From positions 174,878,501 through 174,942,500 of the forward strand of contig CM032228.1 in assembly GCA_019009955.1 (NCBI GenBank): 64,000 nt of DNA. The letters run 5' to 3'. The DNA comes from Riptortus pedestris (taxonomy: Eukaryota > Arthropoda > Insecta > Hemiptera > Alydidae). The notes beneath the pieces were generated by a model that was given only the letters and a program-made list of their open reading frames with translations, had not been told where the DNA came from and made no database searches. The translations under genes and the position numbers were made by a program. The stretch's first letter is position 1, and each line of letters starts with the position of its first letter. Of the stretch, positions 55,179 through 64,000 are shown one piece after another.

Positions 55179-55402
55179 GGAGCTCTGGTTAGCCATGTGT
55201 TGGACTTAATCTCACATGGTAAACCTAGAGTGGCGATTGCGATTTCCGCCTGGGTAATAGAAATTTATTTTTTGACGAACTCATTACATGAAATCCTTAC
55301 TTTCACCCTGGGTAGAAAAGAGTGGTAACCTGTAGATAATCCCCCCTTATTAGCCATAGTAGCAACACGTGGATGTTAATAAATAATATTAATAATAATA
55401 AT
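55179..55402 (+). mobile_element. tRNA-derived SINE, full length, diverged
   Basis: GGAGCTCTGGTTAGCCATGT, CTTAATCTCACATGGTAAAC, CTAGAGTGGCGATTGCGATT, CCGCCTGGGTAATAG, CACCCTGGGTAGAAAAGAG, GTAACCTGTAGATAATCC and an (AAT)n tail. Confidence 0.85.
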
Positions 55403-56907
55403 TTTACGTCAAGCTTGAAATTGAATATCAATACATTAAGGCATTGAAACTCGAAGTATATTTAAGAAAGTAAGTCTTAGGAATTCAGTTGTAGGTGTAG
55501 TTCAAATTCAAAATATGTCATTCTATCTCCTTAAAAGGTTTGAATATAATCATTGAAGCATTTTTGCATCATACCTAAGCAACGATATATAGGTTTGCAT
55601 TAACTCAGAACGATACAAGCCAAAAACAGTTTTAGGTATTTTTATGGCTTGATCTAAATCCGCATAACTCCACTTCCTTGACAGTCAATGAAAGTATCCC
55701 GAGAAATACAATCTATTTTTAGCAAGGACGAATATTGACAGGTATTTAAATTTACCCTTCAAGTATGGGCGACCTGATTCAGAAGTATCTTCTTTTATCC
55801 AGCACAGACTTATTTCTGGAGTATACTGACCTCATTTCAACACAGAGTTACGTGAAGGAAAACTCAACTTGATCACTGTTCGAAATGGATTACTATTTCG
55901 GAATTATGTTCATACGTTGTCTATGCACTCTCACATTCTTCATAAATTACCGATTTATTCCCCAGCTTTTAATTCCTGTTTTTTCATGTGTAACTTGGAC
56001 TCTTGCATCTCATTTCCTTAATAAGAACTGGGTTTAATTTTGCATTTGGTTTCATCATTGAATTTTATTTCCAACCTGATTAAATATAGGTAAGATATTA
56101 TAAAAAATTGAGTCTATTCTCAGAGACAATTAAGGTAAAGCTCAATAATGAGAAAGTTAATTACTCTATATGATAACACTAAATAATTTAATGCACAGAT
56201 TAGCTGCATCCGTCTAACGCAGTACTTCCAACAAAACCTGACAAAGTTAAAAATAGAAAATTTATAATAATTATAAACAAGACCAGTATGTACTTGAATT
56301 AAAATTAAAAAAAAAATGGAAGATTCTCAGACCAGTGAGATTTGATGTATCTACACACTTCATTTATAATATTCATACATATTAAAATATCATAAAGTTG
56401 GTATTTACTGACTTGACTGATGTTTTTGTTCTGTACTGATGGTGTATGTGTTTTCAAGCCAAGAGGATTCACATAATTAAGGTAAAAGACTTTTATCAAG
56501 TTATAAAAAAAATCTAAAATAGAATATAGAGTAGAAAGGAGGGTCACAGAAAGGGATAGTAGAATCAAAGGGACGATAAAACTTAATTTCGATCCTCAGG
56601 TCCTTAAGGACAAATGAAGGGATGGTCTTAAATTAAGGAAATGTCCTTGGCCTTTGAAAAGAAGCGAACAAAAGGTTAGCTTCCTTCTCTTTTGCTGACC
56701 CTTGGACGACAATTCAATTCCCAATCTTCTTATAACTCCTAAGCCTCGGTGAAGTATGATTAGCTTAGCTTTGATATCTTGATTGTCATTTAAAATTTTC
56801 CTGCAGATAATTCCATTTTAAGTGTATTCCTTTAAGGATTTTAATTCTGTTTAAACAGGGAGAACTTAAGTTAATAATTTAATTAAATCAAGACCAATTT
56901 TACAAAA
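55403..56907. other. AT-rich interval, no gene seen
   Basis: No recognised element or coding motif. It ends in the (TA)n that leads into Helitron H5. Confidence 0.5.
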
Positions 56908-56910
56908 TTC

Positions 56911-56966
<56 letters not shown>

Positions 56967-56967
<1 letters not shown>

Positions 56968-58470
56968 ATCTAAGGTACTAGGTTTTCCTCGGGAAATCAT
57001 TTGAGGCTGATTTTAATTTTTGGCAAGGCTTTAATGTGTACAACTTCACTTTCCGTCTGGGCGTATTGTTTTCCCATAATGGTCAGCTACGGGACTAATA
57101 GATTAGAAATTTTATTTTTGAAGAATAAATGAAAATAAGTCTCTAATCAATCTCTCTCTACTGTTTGTCGCGGCTTGAATAATTCAAAACATTATCATAG
57201 ATAGCATTTATTATATTTAAATATCTCAAATGTACATATTTCCTGTCAAAAACTAATACGAGTACACATTGAGGACCTTAATTATATACACATTAGTAAA
57301 TGTGAGTAGAAAGCAAATACAACATTTCGCAGATATAAGTTTACACAATTAACTGTGTTAGCCTTCCGACAACTTCCGCTCCCCCTTGAGTGCTATCAAT
57401 ATTGTTTTACTTAAATTATTTATTTATAACATGAAAAATTCGAGTATTCTAGTAATTTATATACCTAAATAACAGTGGAATAATTTAATTTGTATTCTAA
57501 ATGCGAGGTGAGGTAAATATATTGTAGCCCTCCCTGCAACCTCATATCATATTGAGTTTAAACGCATATTGTTAGAATGACATTTCCAAGGAACGTTTAA
57601 TCGTTATAGATAGTACATAGCCATATCAATAACGTCAACACGTAAGGCAAAATAAGATAATGTATACCACAATTATTTGAGTTTGATTCCGCACAACTTC
57701 CGCTATCACACGTGCAAATTCAGCATGACTTTGAATACCTAATAAAAATTAAATAATCGAAATGCTCTTATAGTTTAAATTTCTATTAGAAATAAATAGC
57801 GAATGAGGAGGGGAGGGACGGATATTTATGACCTCCTTAATTCGAATTATACTTAGAACTATCATAAGTCAAAAAACATAACATCATTTGTCATAATGCC
57901 TATATTAAAATCACTTTAATGAGTACTAATAAAATTACTCAGCTTTTTGTTCTGAGCAGCATCGCCACAGCTGCTTTTTTAGCTTTAAATAGTTTTTAGC
58001 GCATCTCTCGTATATACTTCGTTGTATGACAAAAGTGAACAAACAGAAGTTACTCGAAATAACAAAATAAACATCTTCTGACTTGTACATGTTAGTCGAT
58101 ACCCAATAGGCAAAAAAGCTCAGTGATTTTTCATATAATGCCTCTCTCAACTCCTACTCCTGCTGTTGGTACAGTTTATGATCATGGGGGATATTAATAA
58201 TTCACATACCGAATAAATTTTAGTTCGGTTTAGTCTTTTGTGCACAGTAAAATTGTTGAATCCAGCTATAGATTATAGCGTATTTCTCATTTATACATCG
58301 GTATACGACAAGTGTGTATACGACTCGTGACTCGTATAACAAAATTTACTATAAATAACAAAATAAAGAACTTTATTTTTTATGCGCATATTTTTCGAAA
58401 AGCCAATAGGAAACGAAATATAGCACTTTATTCCAGGCTTCTCTTATATCCCCACTCCTGCTCGTATCTG
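56967..58470 (-). mobile_element. Helitron H5, decayed, minus strand
   Basis: The 3' end region CTAAGGTACTAGGTTTTCCT, CGGGAAATCATTTGAGGCTG has lost CTAG and part of the hairpin stem. The body shares GAATAAATGAAAATAAGTCT with H3. Tandem units of about 298 bp are at 58000-58460 (CCAATAGG and TTCATATAATGCC-type markers at about 58107 and 58406). The middle, 57250-57990, is not in the other copies and contains GAGCAGCATCGCCACAGCTG (57954-57973), the 3'-end motif of the I-group element, suggesting a nested insertion. Confidence 0.7.
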
Positions 58471-58613
58471 ATATTACAATATCATAATATTATTAGTACA
58501 GCCCGTAAAGGAAATCAACTATTGAAGTCGTACTCGACGCGATTTTTGAGTAATTTCTTCAAATGTCCATCGACCCTACCAAGTAAATGACGAAAATGAG
58601 GTCCGTTGAATAT

Positions 58614-58660
<47 letters not shown>

Positions 58661-58661
<1 letters not shown>

Positions 58662-58871
58662 CTTATTCTGGATCCAATATTTTTTATATGTATATATTCT
58701 TCATATTTTCATGGCAAGGGTCAGCAATAAATAATACTTTTTCCGCATAAACTTTATTGATACTGCCCTTCATGTTTCGTGGTTTACATGCCACCTCTTC
58801 AGGGGCTATCCATTTCAGAAGTACTCGTTTACCTCTTTCATTCGTTGGGACTGTCCTTACTACCTCCCCAG
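58661..58871 (-). mobile_element. Penelope-type LTR fragment inserted in a HINE
   Basis: It breaks the HINE between the (TA)n and CAATTATTG blocks. On the minus strand it contains a hammerhead-like core and a downstream AATAAAGTTTATGC. No coding part is present. It is a different Penelope family from the 43-45 kb copies, because the sequence outside the ribozyme core does not match. Confidence 0.6.
58763..58808 (-). ncRNA. hammerhead-ribozyme-like motif
   Basis: On the minus strand: GATAGCCC, CTGAAGA (58802-58796), GGTGG, loop CATGTAAA, CCAC, GAAA (58778-58775), CATGAA, GGGC, AGTATC. CTGAAGA and GAAA are intact, stem II is GTGG/CCAC, and GATA-GCCC can pair with GGGC-AG-TATC. This is the best-preserved hammerhead core in the window. 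Confidence 0.62.
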
Positions 58872-59274
58872 TGCAATTATTGTTTAATCATAACTAAACT
58901 CGACGTGAAAGCGTTTCATGCAAAACTAAAGATCGAGTTCGTTAGTGGCTGAACTCGAACCACTGGTTGGGGGGGGGTTAAAGGGGGATTTTGATAATTC
59001 AAAATATTGCCGTTATTATGAGTCGTATCGCATCACGTTATAGAACCAATCAAGTTAAGCTATTGACAATTGTTGTTCAATACATTTTTTCTTAACTCAA
59101 GTAATAAACGAGTAATTTCTACTTTCTTGTTTTTAGAGCCTTCAATAACTCCCCCCCCTCCCCTACAACTCTTTTACTCATCGGTTTTTTACAAAGAAAT
59201 AGAGAATGAGGTCACAAGTGTGTTATACCAGAACGTGGGAAATCTGCTTTCGAAGCCCCTGCATGAAGGAATTT

Positions 59275-61069
59275 TTTGATAGTCCTTCATTTTGGGAAAA
59301 AGTGCATATTTGAACTCTCTCTTCTTCATTCTACTTACCTATCTGTGTTCATATTCCATATTTTCTCTAAACTCAAATAGTATACTAATTCATTTTTTAA
59401 ATTATGTCATTTTTTAAAAATCAGTTACCATATCTTGGTTATTTTTGCTATAAGTTGCTTCGAATATTTCTGTTAACATTTTTGTTCATAATTAATTACC
59501 TTTTTCATTCGTGTGGAACTCAGCTTACTAGTTATAATAGTTTAAACACTTTTAATTATATTCAATAGACAAAGTATGAGCTATAACTAATCTATCTTTT
59601 CGTATCACTCATTAGAGAGGACGGTGTATATTTCTGATAAGCCTGAAACTCCCAATCTAATATTCCTTGTCTTAAGACAGTAGTTCCAATACCAAGAAAA
59701 ATATATCTCTAGAGTGGATGTCGCCTAGCTAATTTGCATGCTTGTTAGTTCCACAAGATCCATTTATTTGTTTGGTTTGATTGATTATACAGCATCTTGA
59801 CAATGACAGACGCTTCGCAGTGTCCGTAGTCGAAAATCATTGTTTCTAACTCAGTCGTCTTATATTTTGTCGGAGGATGAAAGCATTGTAGCTGCTAACA
59901 GGGACGTAAAATTTAAACAATGCCCTGTCAATCACCAATTAAACTGGATGAATGTCTTGGTAAAGATTGAAGAAACCCGTGTAAGATTGATTAGTTCATC
60001 AATTTATTATTGTATATCAACAGATTAATTATCTCTGCATATTTCAGTTCAACTGAAGCGTGTTCAGACGTTTTCCAAAACAAGATAGCATGTGCCTATC
60101 ATTTCTTCCATTATAGTTTTGACGTGGATTTCTAAGAGGAAGGAATTATAGCCCAGGCACCGTTGTAAACTTCATATGAAGTGATACATACTGAGAGGAT
60201 TAATAAATGTTTTGAAGGCGAGACATCTGCGTTTTCTACGAAACCTGAAGTTCTGTTCTTAATGTGGTACAGTTAAGACATTAATAAAAATAACAACCAT
60301 TACGTACAGTTTCAATATGAACCTCATCTTCTTGGGGTAGTAAAATTCCGAGTCGGAAAAAAACTAATGTTAGAACGCGATTTCAGTTTTCTTCCTATTT
60401 ACCTGATTTACCTTCCTATTCAGGTTTGATTTTGGTTGTTTGAGATAATTTAATTCATTTATCCCTTCTGTATATACTGGCTAATTTTCCTTGTTGGTGG
60501 AAATGAAAGTTTGTTAGACAGGAGTGTAGAGGGAAGCACCATATATCCTAATACAAACAGGAAGGCAGGCAACAGCGGTGCCATATAATTCTAGAGGCTG
60601 GGTAACATATCCCCTTCCCAGGCTACACGGCAAGTGTTTCTTAGCAAAAGGTCATGCAGCCTATCATAATTCAACAGCAGGGATTCTCATCATTGATTTA
60701 TGCTCAAGGCTGTTATTTAATTATTGTTTCCTCGTCGTATTAAGAACAACATATGTAAAGGTCTGTTTTAGTTATCTAAATTCGACACATAGAAATTAAA
60801 ATTGTATTGGTTTATGTGTGATAAATCGAAAACAACATTAATTCATTTCATTTAAGAATTAATACTAGCTGTTACCTGGTATTTTCATTAATCTTCTTTA
60901 GAATTATTTCATTAGAATTATCTGCTCCCAATAATTAGTGATTTTAGTTATAATTTCTTTTTTTATTCATTGAGCGAACCTATCGTTGATGTTTGATTAA
61001 TAAATACAATTTAATTAAGGAAAAGATAAAGAAATGCCCAAAACCAACTGATTCTAATAAGGCTAAAAG

Positions 61070-61070
<1 letters not shown>
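59275..61070. other. AT-rich interval, no gene seen
   Basis: Frames at 59840-60028 and 60578-60799 have ordinary composition but no recognised domain or splice context. Confidence 0.45.
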
Positions 61071-61111
<41 letters not shown>

Positions 61112-61204
61112 ACGCACGCACGACGCACGCACGCACGACGCACGCACGCACACGCACGCTCACGCACACAAACGCACGCACGCACACGCACACACACAAA
61201 CACA

Positions 61205-61241
<37 letters not shown>
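61071..61241. repeat. (CA)n tract with CG-containing variants
   Basis: Pure CA at both ends, with an interrupted core of CACGCACGCACGACGCACGC-type units. Alternating purine-pyrimidine throughout. Translations in all frames are artefacts. Confidence 0.95.
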
Positions 61242-61244
<3 letters not shown>

Positions 61245-61475
61245 CATACATCAATGCTTTACGTGCCCCCATAACAAAGGTTCAGGAGCAGCTGAAGGGG
61301 AGTGAATAAAAGAGACGTTCTAAAAAAAAGTTCTACAGGGAGGAGGTGCATTATTAGTGTTTTTTCTTAGGTGTCTACAATTTAGGCAATTTATTTGACC
61401 AACCTCAAAAGCTACTTTTTCCGAAGGAAAACGCTAAAAACGTACGAATCTCCTTATCAGTCATTTATTATCGTT

Positions 61476-61680
61476 ACTATTTATTAACGTTCACTATTTG
61501 CTAGTATGGCTAATTGGGACGGGTTACCTACAGGTTACCACCCTATTCTAGCCACGGTGGGACTAAGGAATTTATTTAATGAGTCCGTAACTAAATAAAT
61601 TCCTATTGCCCAGGTGAATATTGAACTCATGTTTCTAGTTTGCTAAGTAAGATTAAGACCAACGCCTTACCCGATCAGCT
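61476..61680 (-). mobile_element. tRNA-derived SINE, 5' end decayed
   Basis: Plus-strand ATTTATTAACGTTCACTATT, GGCTAATTGGGACGGGTTAC, CTACAGGTTACCACCCTATT, CTAGCCACGGTGGGACTAAG, TTGCCCAGGTGAATATTGAA, TAAGATTAAGACCAACGCCT. The GGGGCTCAGG start is replaced by CAGCTGATCGGG on the minus strand. Confidence 0.8.
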
Positions 61681-61824
61681 GCAGTATATTTATATTTAAG
61701 AATTAAATTTACTACAGGCAGCAAGATTGTTGGTATAACATTTTTCGTTCCGAATTATAATAACGAAAATATTTGGATCTTTTTATTTAACCTCCATTAA
61801 GCCCCATCCTTCAATAATTTGTCT

Positions 61825-62283
61825 TTTACCACTCTAGCGGTCACAATTTTTGTTTGATCGTTACCAAACTCGATATTTAGTCGTTTTAGGTAAAAAGAAA
61901 GATCAAGTTCGTTAACGGCTGAAATCGGACAACGGGGAGGGGGGAGGGGGGTTTAGAGGGGAGAATTTTCGAAAATTTGAAATATTTCCGTTACTAAACG
62001 TCGGATCGAAAAATTGTACAGAATCAATCTTATTACAAATTAAATGTACTATGAATATTTTTATATACATTTATTCTCTATCTGGAATATTAACCGAGAT
62101 ATTTGCATTTTTATTAAATCTGGGCGGCTAACGGACGAAGTGACTTTTCCGCCAAAAGCTTGTTCGGCCGTTTCATTAACTGCTCGTCTCTCGTGAGCCG
62201 AGCATCTCGTGAGATTTCTCTATTGTAAAACTTCACGTGGGAAATCTGCTTAGTTTACGCAGCCCCTACGTGACGGACTTTTT
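61825..62283 (+). mobile_element. HINE-type element, 5'-truncated
   Basis: Enters at TTTGTCTTTTACCACTCTAG and has GGTCACAATTTTTGTTTGAT, TTCGTTAACGGCTGAAATCG, a G-rich block (61935-61960), ATATTAACCGAGATATTTGC and an intact end GTGGGAAATCTGCTTAGTTT, ACGCAGCCCC, ACGTGACGGAC with a T-run. Confidence 0.8.
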
Positions 62284-64000
62284 TATTCTTAATCTAGGGA
62301 CTACATAGGAAGCATTAGGTTTTAGAATCCAAAAAGTATAGTCTCTCGCCCATCAATGTTTACATTTAAGATTAATATCTTCAGCATCAACGCTTTAAGA
62401 CATGAACAAACAATTAACAGTCAATGGAGAATATCTTTATAAACAATGTTTACTTTAGATATTTATACTTTATTTCATATAAAAGAAGATATTGTACTGC
62501 ACTTCAACAAATAAAATGGAACTTACTAATCAACTAAATTTATGGAATTTACAATACTTTGGAATACTTTGGAATTTCATAATGGGAAGGCGATGATAAA
62601 ATATAACAGCTTTTAAGGTAATAAAAAAAAAAACACGTTTATCATTTCTTAGGGAGAATACAATTTGATTTTGTTAATAATCAAAAATAATTATCATTAA
62701 TTGATAAGTTATAATACAATCTAATATTTCAATATCGCCACCGAAAATAGAAGTAACATTCTCTGTAGAGAAAAGGCAGTTCTAACTGGCCATTAAGTAC
62801 AATTGGAAAATTTTATCTGTAAAAGAACGAAATTGAAGTATTTTTTTCATAAATCATTTTGTGGCTCCCAAACAACAATTTGTGTGAAAATCGGTAGTAG
62901 TATGAAATTTATGGTAATTAAAAAATGTGAAATTATTATTGAAAACCTACCGGATCCGGCCAAAATTGAAAGCTAGAGCTAAACAGAAGGGCAGTCTATC
63001 TGTAGCAGGTAGAGAAATAAAGCTTGCAATATCTGACATGTTCTTGTTATTAATTTTATCAAGAGTTTTAGAAACTTGTCAACTAGATACTACAGAGTAA
63101 CTTGAGCGAGTTTTATTGTTTTGATAATGACATTTCCACTACTTTTTAAATGATCCTTCGCCTCGTTGTTAATAATGAATTCAGGATTGTGGTAAATGAC
63201 TTGTTCCTTACATCGTATATTTAGTTTCCGTTCCCTGAGATATCATATGAGCATTCACAATTACTGGAAGCTACAACGTTATACGCATCATGAGTTATCA
63301 CCCACATTTACACTATAGAAAACAGAGTGTGTTCATTATAGAAGTTGTGGGAGATACGTTATTTTTACGTAAAACGCCCCATATTTTCAAATGATGACCC
63401 AAAATACGATATATGAGAGTCCCCTTGCCAAGATTAGATCCTTTTCCATAAAAGTGATTAAATTAGACCGCATTCTTTTTTTAACCCTTCTATTCTTATA
63501 TAATCGATTGATGAAACTCTCCTCGTATCCATTAGCCCTCGCTCGCTTCAGTGTAGCTCGATTCTGGAAAATGATGATGTAGCAATAAGAGAAAAGGTAA
63601 TAAATGGTCACTGTTGAATATAATTGGAGTGAAACGCTTTGGTCAATAGCTCAATCAGGGGTGTGGGTTGCCTGTCTACCTAGAACTCAACCATCTTTCT
63701 ACAATTATTGAAACGCAAATAGTTTCTATCAATTTTGGCTTCCACTGCACTTAATTTAATATCCTGAGTTCAGAAAGAGTAATTTATATGCCTACGGAAA
63801 CTTAAGCAATCATGTATTTATTGAGTAAGAAGACCCCATGAAAATGATAAAACAGTTTGAGGAAAAATGAAACATATCATTACATTTTTCTTATAATGGA
63901 ATGCTGAATACTGCAAAAACTATCACTCAACATTATACTGATTAATTTACGCCTTTTATTATAAATGTTTACACACTTTATGAAAAAAATATAACCATAA
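62284..64000. other. AT-rich interval to window end, no gene seen
   Basis: Overlapping frames on both strands at 63387-63611 have no domain motif. No recognised element. Confidence 0.5.

Larger units (their letters stand above)
58502..59274 (+). mobile_element. HINE-type element, diverged, interrupted
   Basis: CCCGTAAAGGAAATCAACTA, TCAAATGTCCATCGACCCTA, GACGAAAATGAGGTCCGTTG, (TA)n 58612-58660. After the insert at 58661-58871 it resumes with CAATTATTGTTTAATCATAA, a G-run (58969-58977), a C-run (59150-59162) and the decayed terminus ACGTGGGAAATCTGCTTTCG, CCCCTGCATGAAGG. Confidence 0.75.

Noticed and set aside
61011..61274. His/Thr-rich and Cys/Val-rich open frames
   Set aside because: Translation of a (CA)n tract.

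Overview
This is a gene-poor, A+T-rich eukaryotic window built almost entirely from mobile elements and simple repeats. No intact host gene can be supported. The mix of element types suggests an arthropod, probably an insect: tRNA-derived SINEs with an AAT-type tail, I-group non-LTR retrotransposons with RNase H, Penelope-like elements with a GIY-YIG nuclease, Helitrons, Helentron-like (HINE/DINE-type) elements carrying (TA)n, a piggyBac remnant and solo LTRs. I cannot name the species.

Layout. 1-1170 is a very homogeneous 70-bp satellite that runs off the left edge. It is followed by a full-length non-autonomous Helitron (1227-3256) with TC and hairpin-CTAG termini, flanked by A and T. 3.2-24 kb is mostly anonymous AT-rich DNA holding SINEs, two complete HINE-like elements (8529-9245, 10568-11286), a Tc1/mariner-type MITE (12170-12382), fold-back elements, an ancient 61-62 bp tandem repeat (about 17.7-18.3 kb) and a further long HINE (23302-24294). 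24.3-26.6 kb is a 5'-truncated I-group non-LTR retrotransposon with RT thumb, RNase H and a T-rich minisatellite 3' region. 27.7-31 kb holds a piggyBac 3' end sitting at a TTAA inside a HINE, more HINEs, and one side of an inverted segmental duplication whose partner lies at 48.9-51.5 kb. 31.8-42 kb contains fold-backs, a broken candidate protein exon, another HINE, LTR-like DNA, a GC-rich island with clustered AGGTCA half-sites, and a hammerhead-like motif.

42801-45520 is the most striking locus: two arms of about 1.27 kb in inverted orientation around a 176-bp spacer. Each arm carries the 3' half of a Penelope-like element (an open GIY-YIG frame plus a hammerhead-like motif) and, outside it, a short cysteine-patterned reading frame reminiscent of a CW zinc finger. 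A third Penelope 3' fragment abuts the right arm. 46.3-49.5 kb is a nest of four minus-strand Helitron pieces and HINE fragments, each Helitron carrying two or three tandem units of about 298 bp. 51-54.6 kb is a cluster of diverged HINE relatives interrupted by a solo LTR, and 57-59.3 kb is another Helitron/HINE nest into which a Penelope LTR fragment with a clear hammerhead-like core has inserted. The rest, to 64 kb, is anonymous AT-rich sequence with one SINE, one HINE and a long (CA)n tract.

Elements interact mainly by nesting: (TA)n tracts of HINEs and Helitrons, and TTAA sites in HINEs, act as landing sites for later insertions. All family names come from terminal motifs and translated motifs read by eye; no database search was possible.
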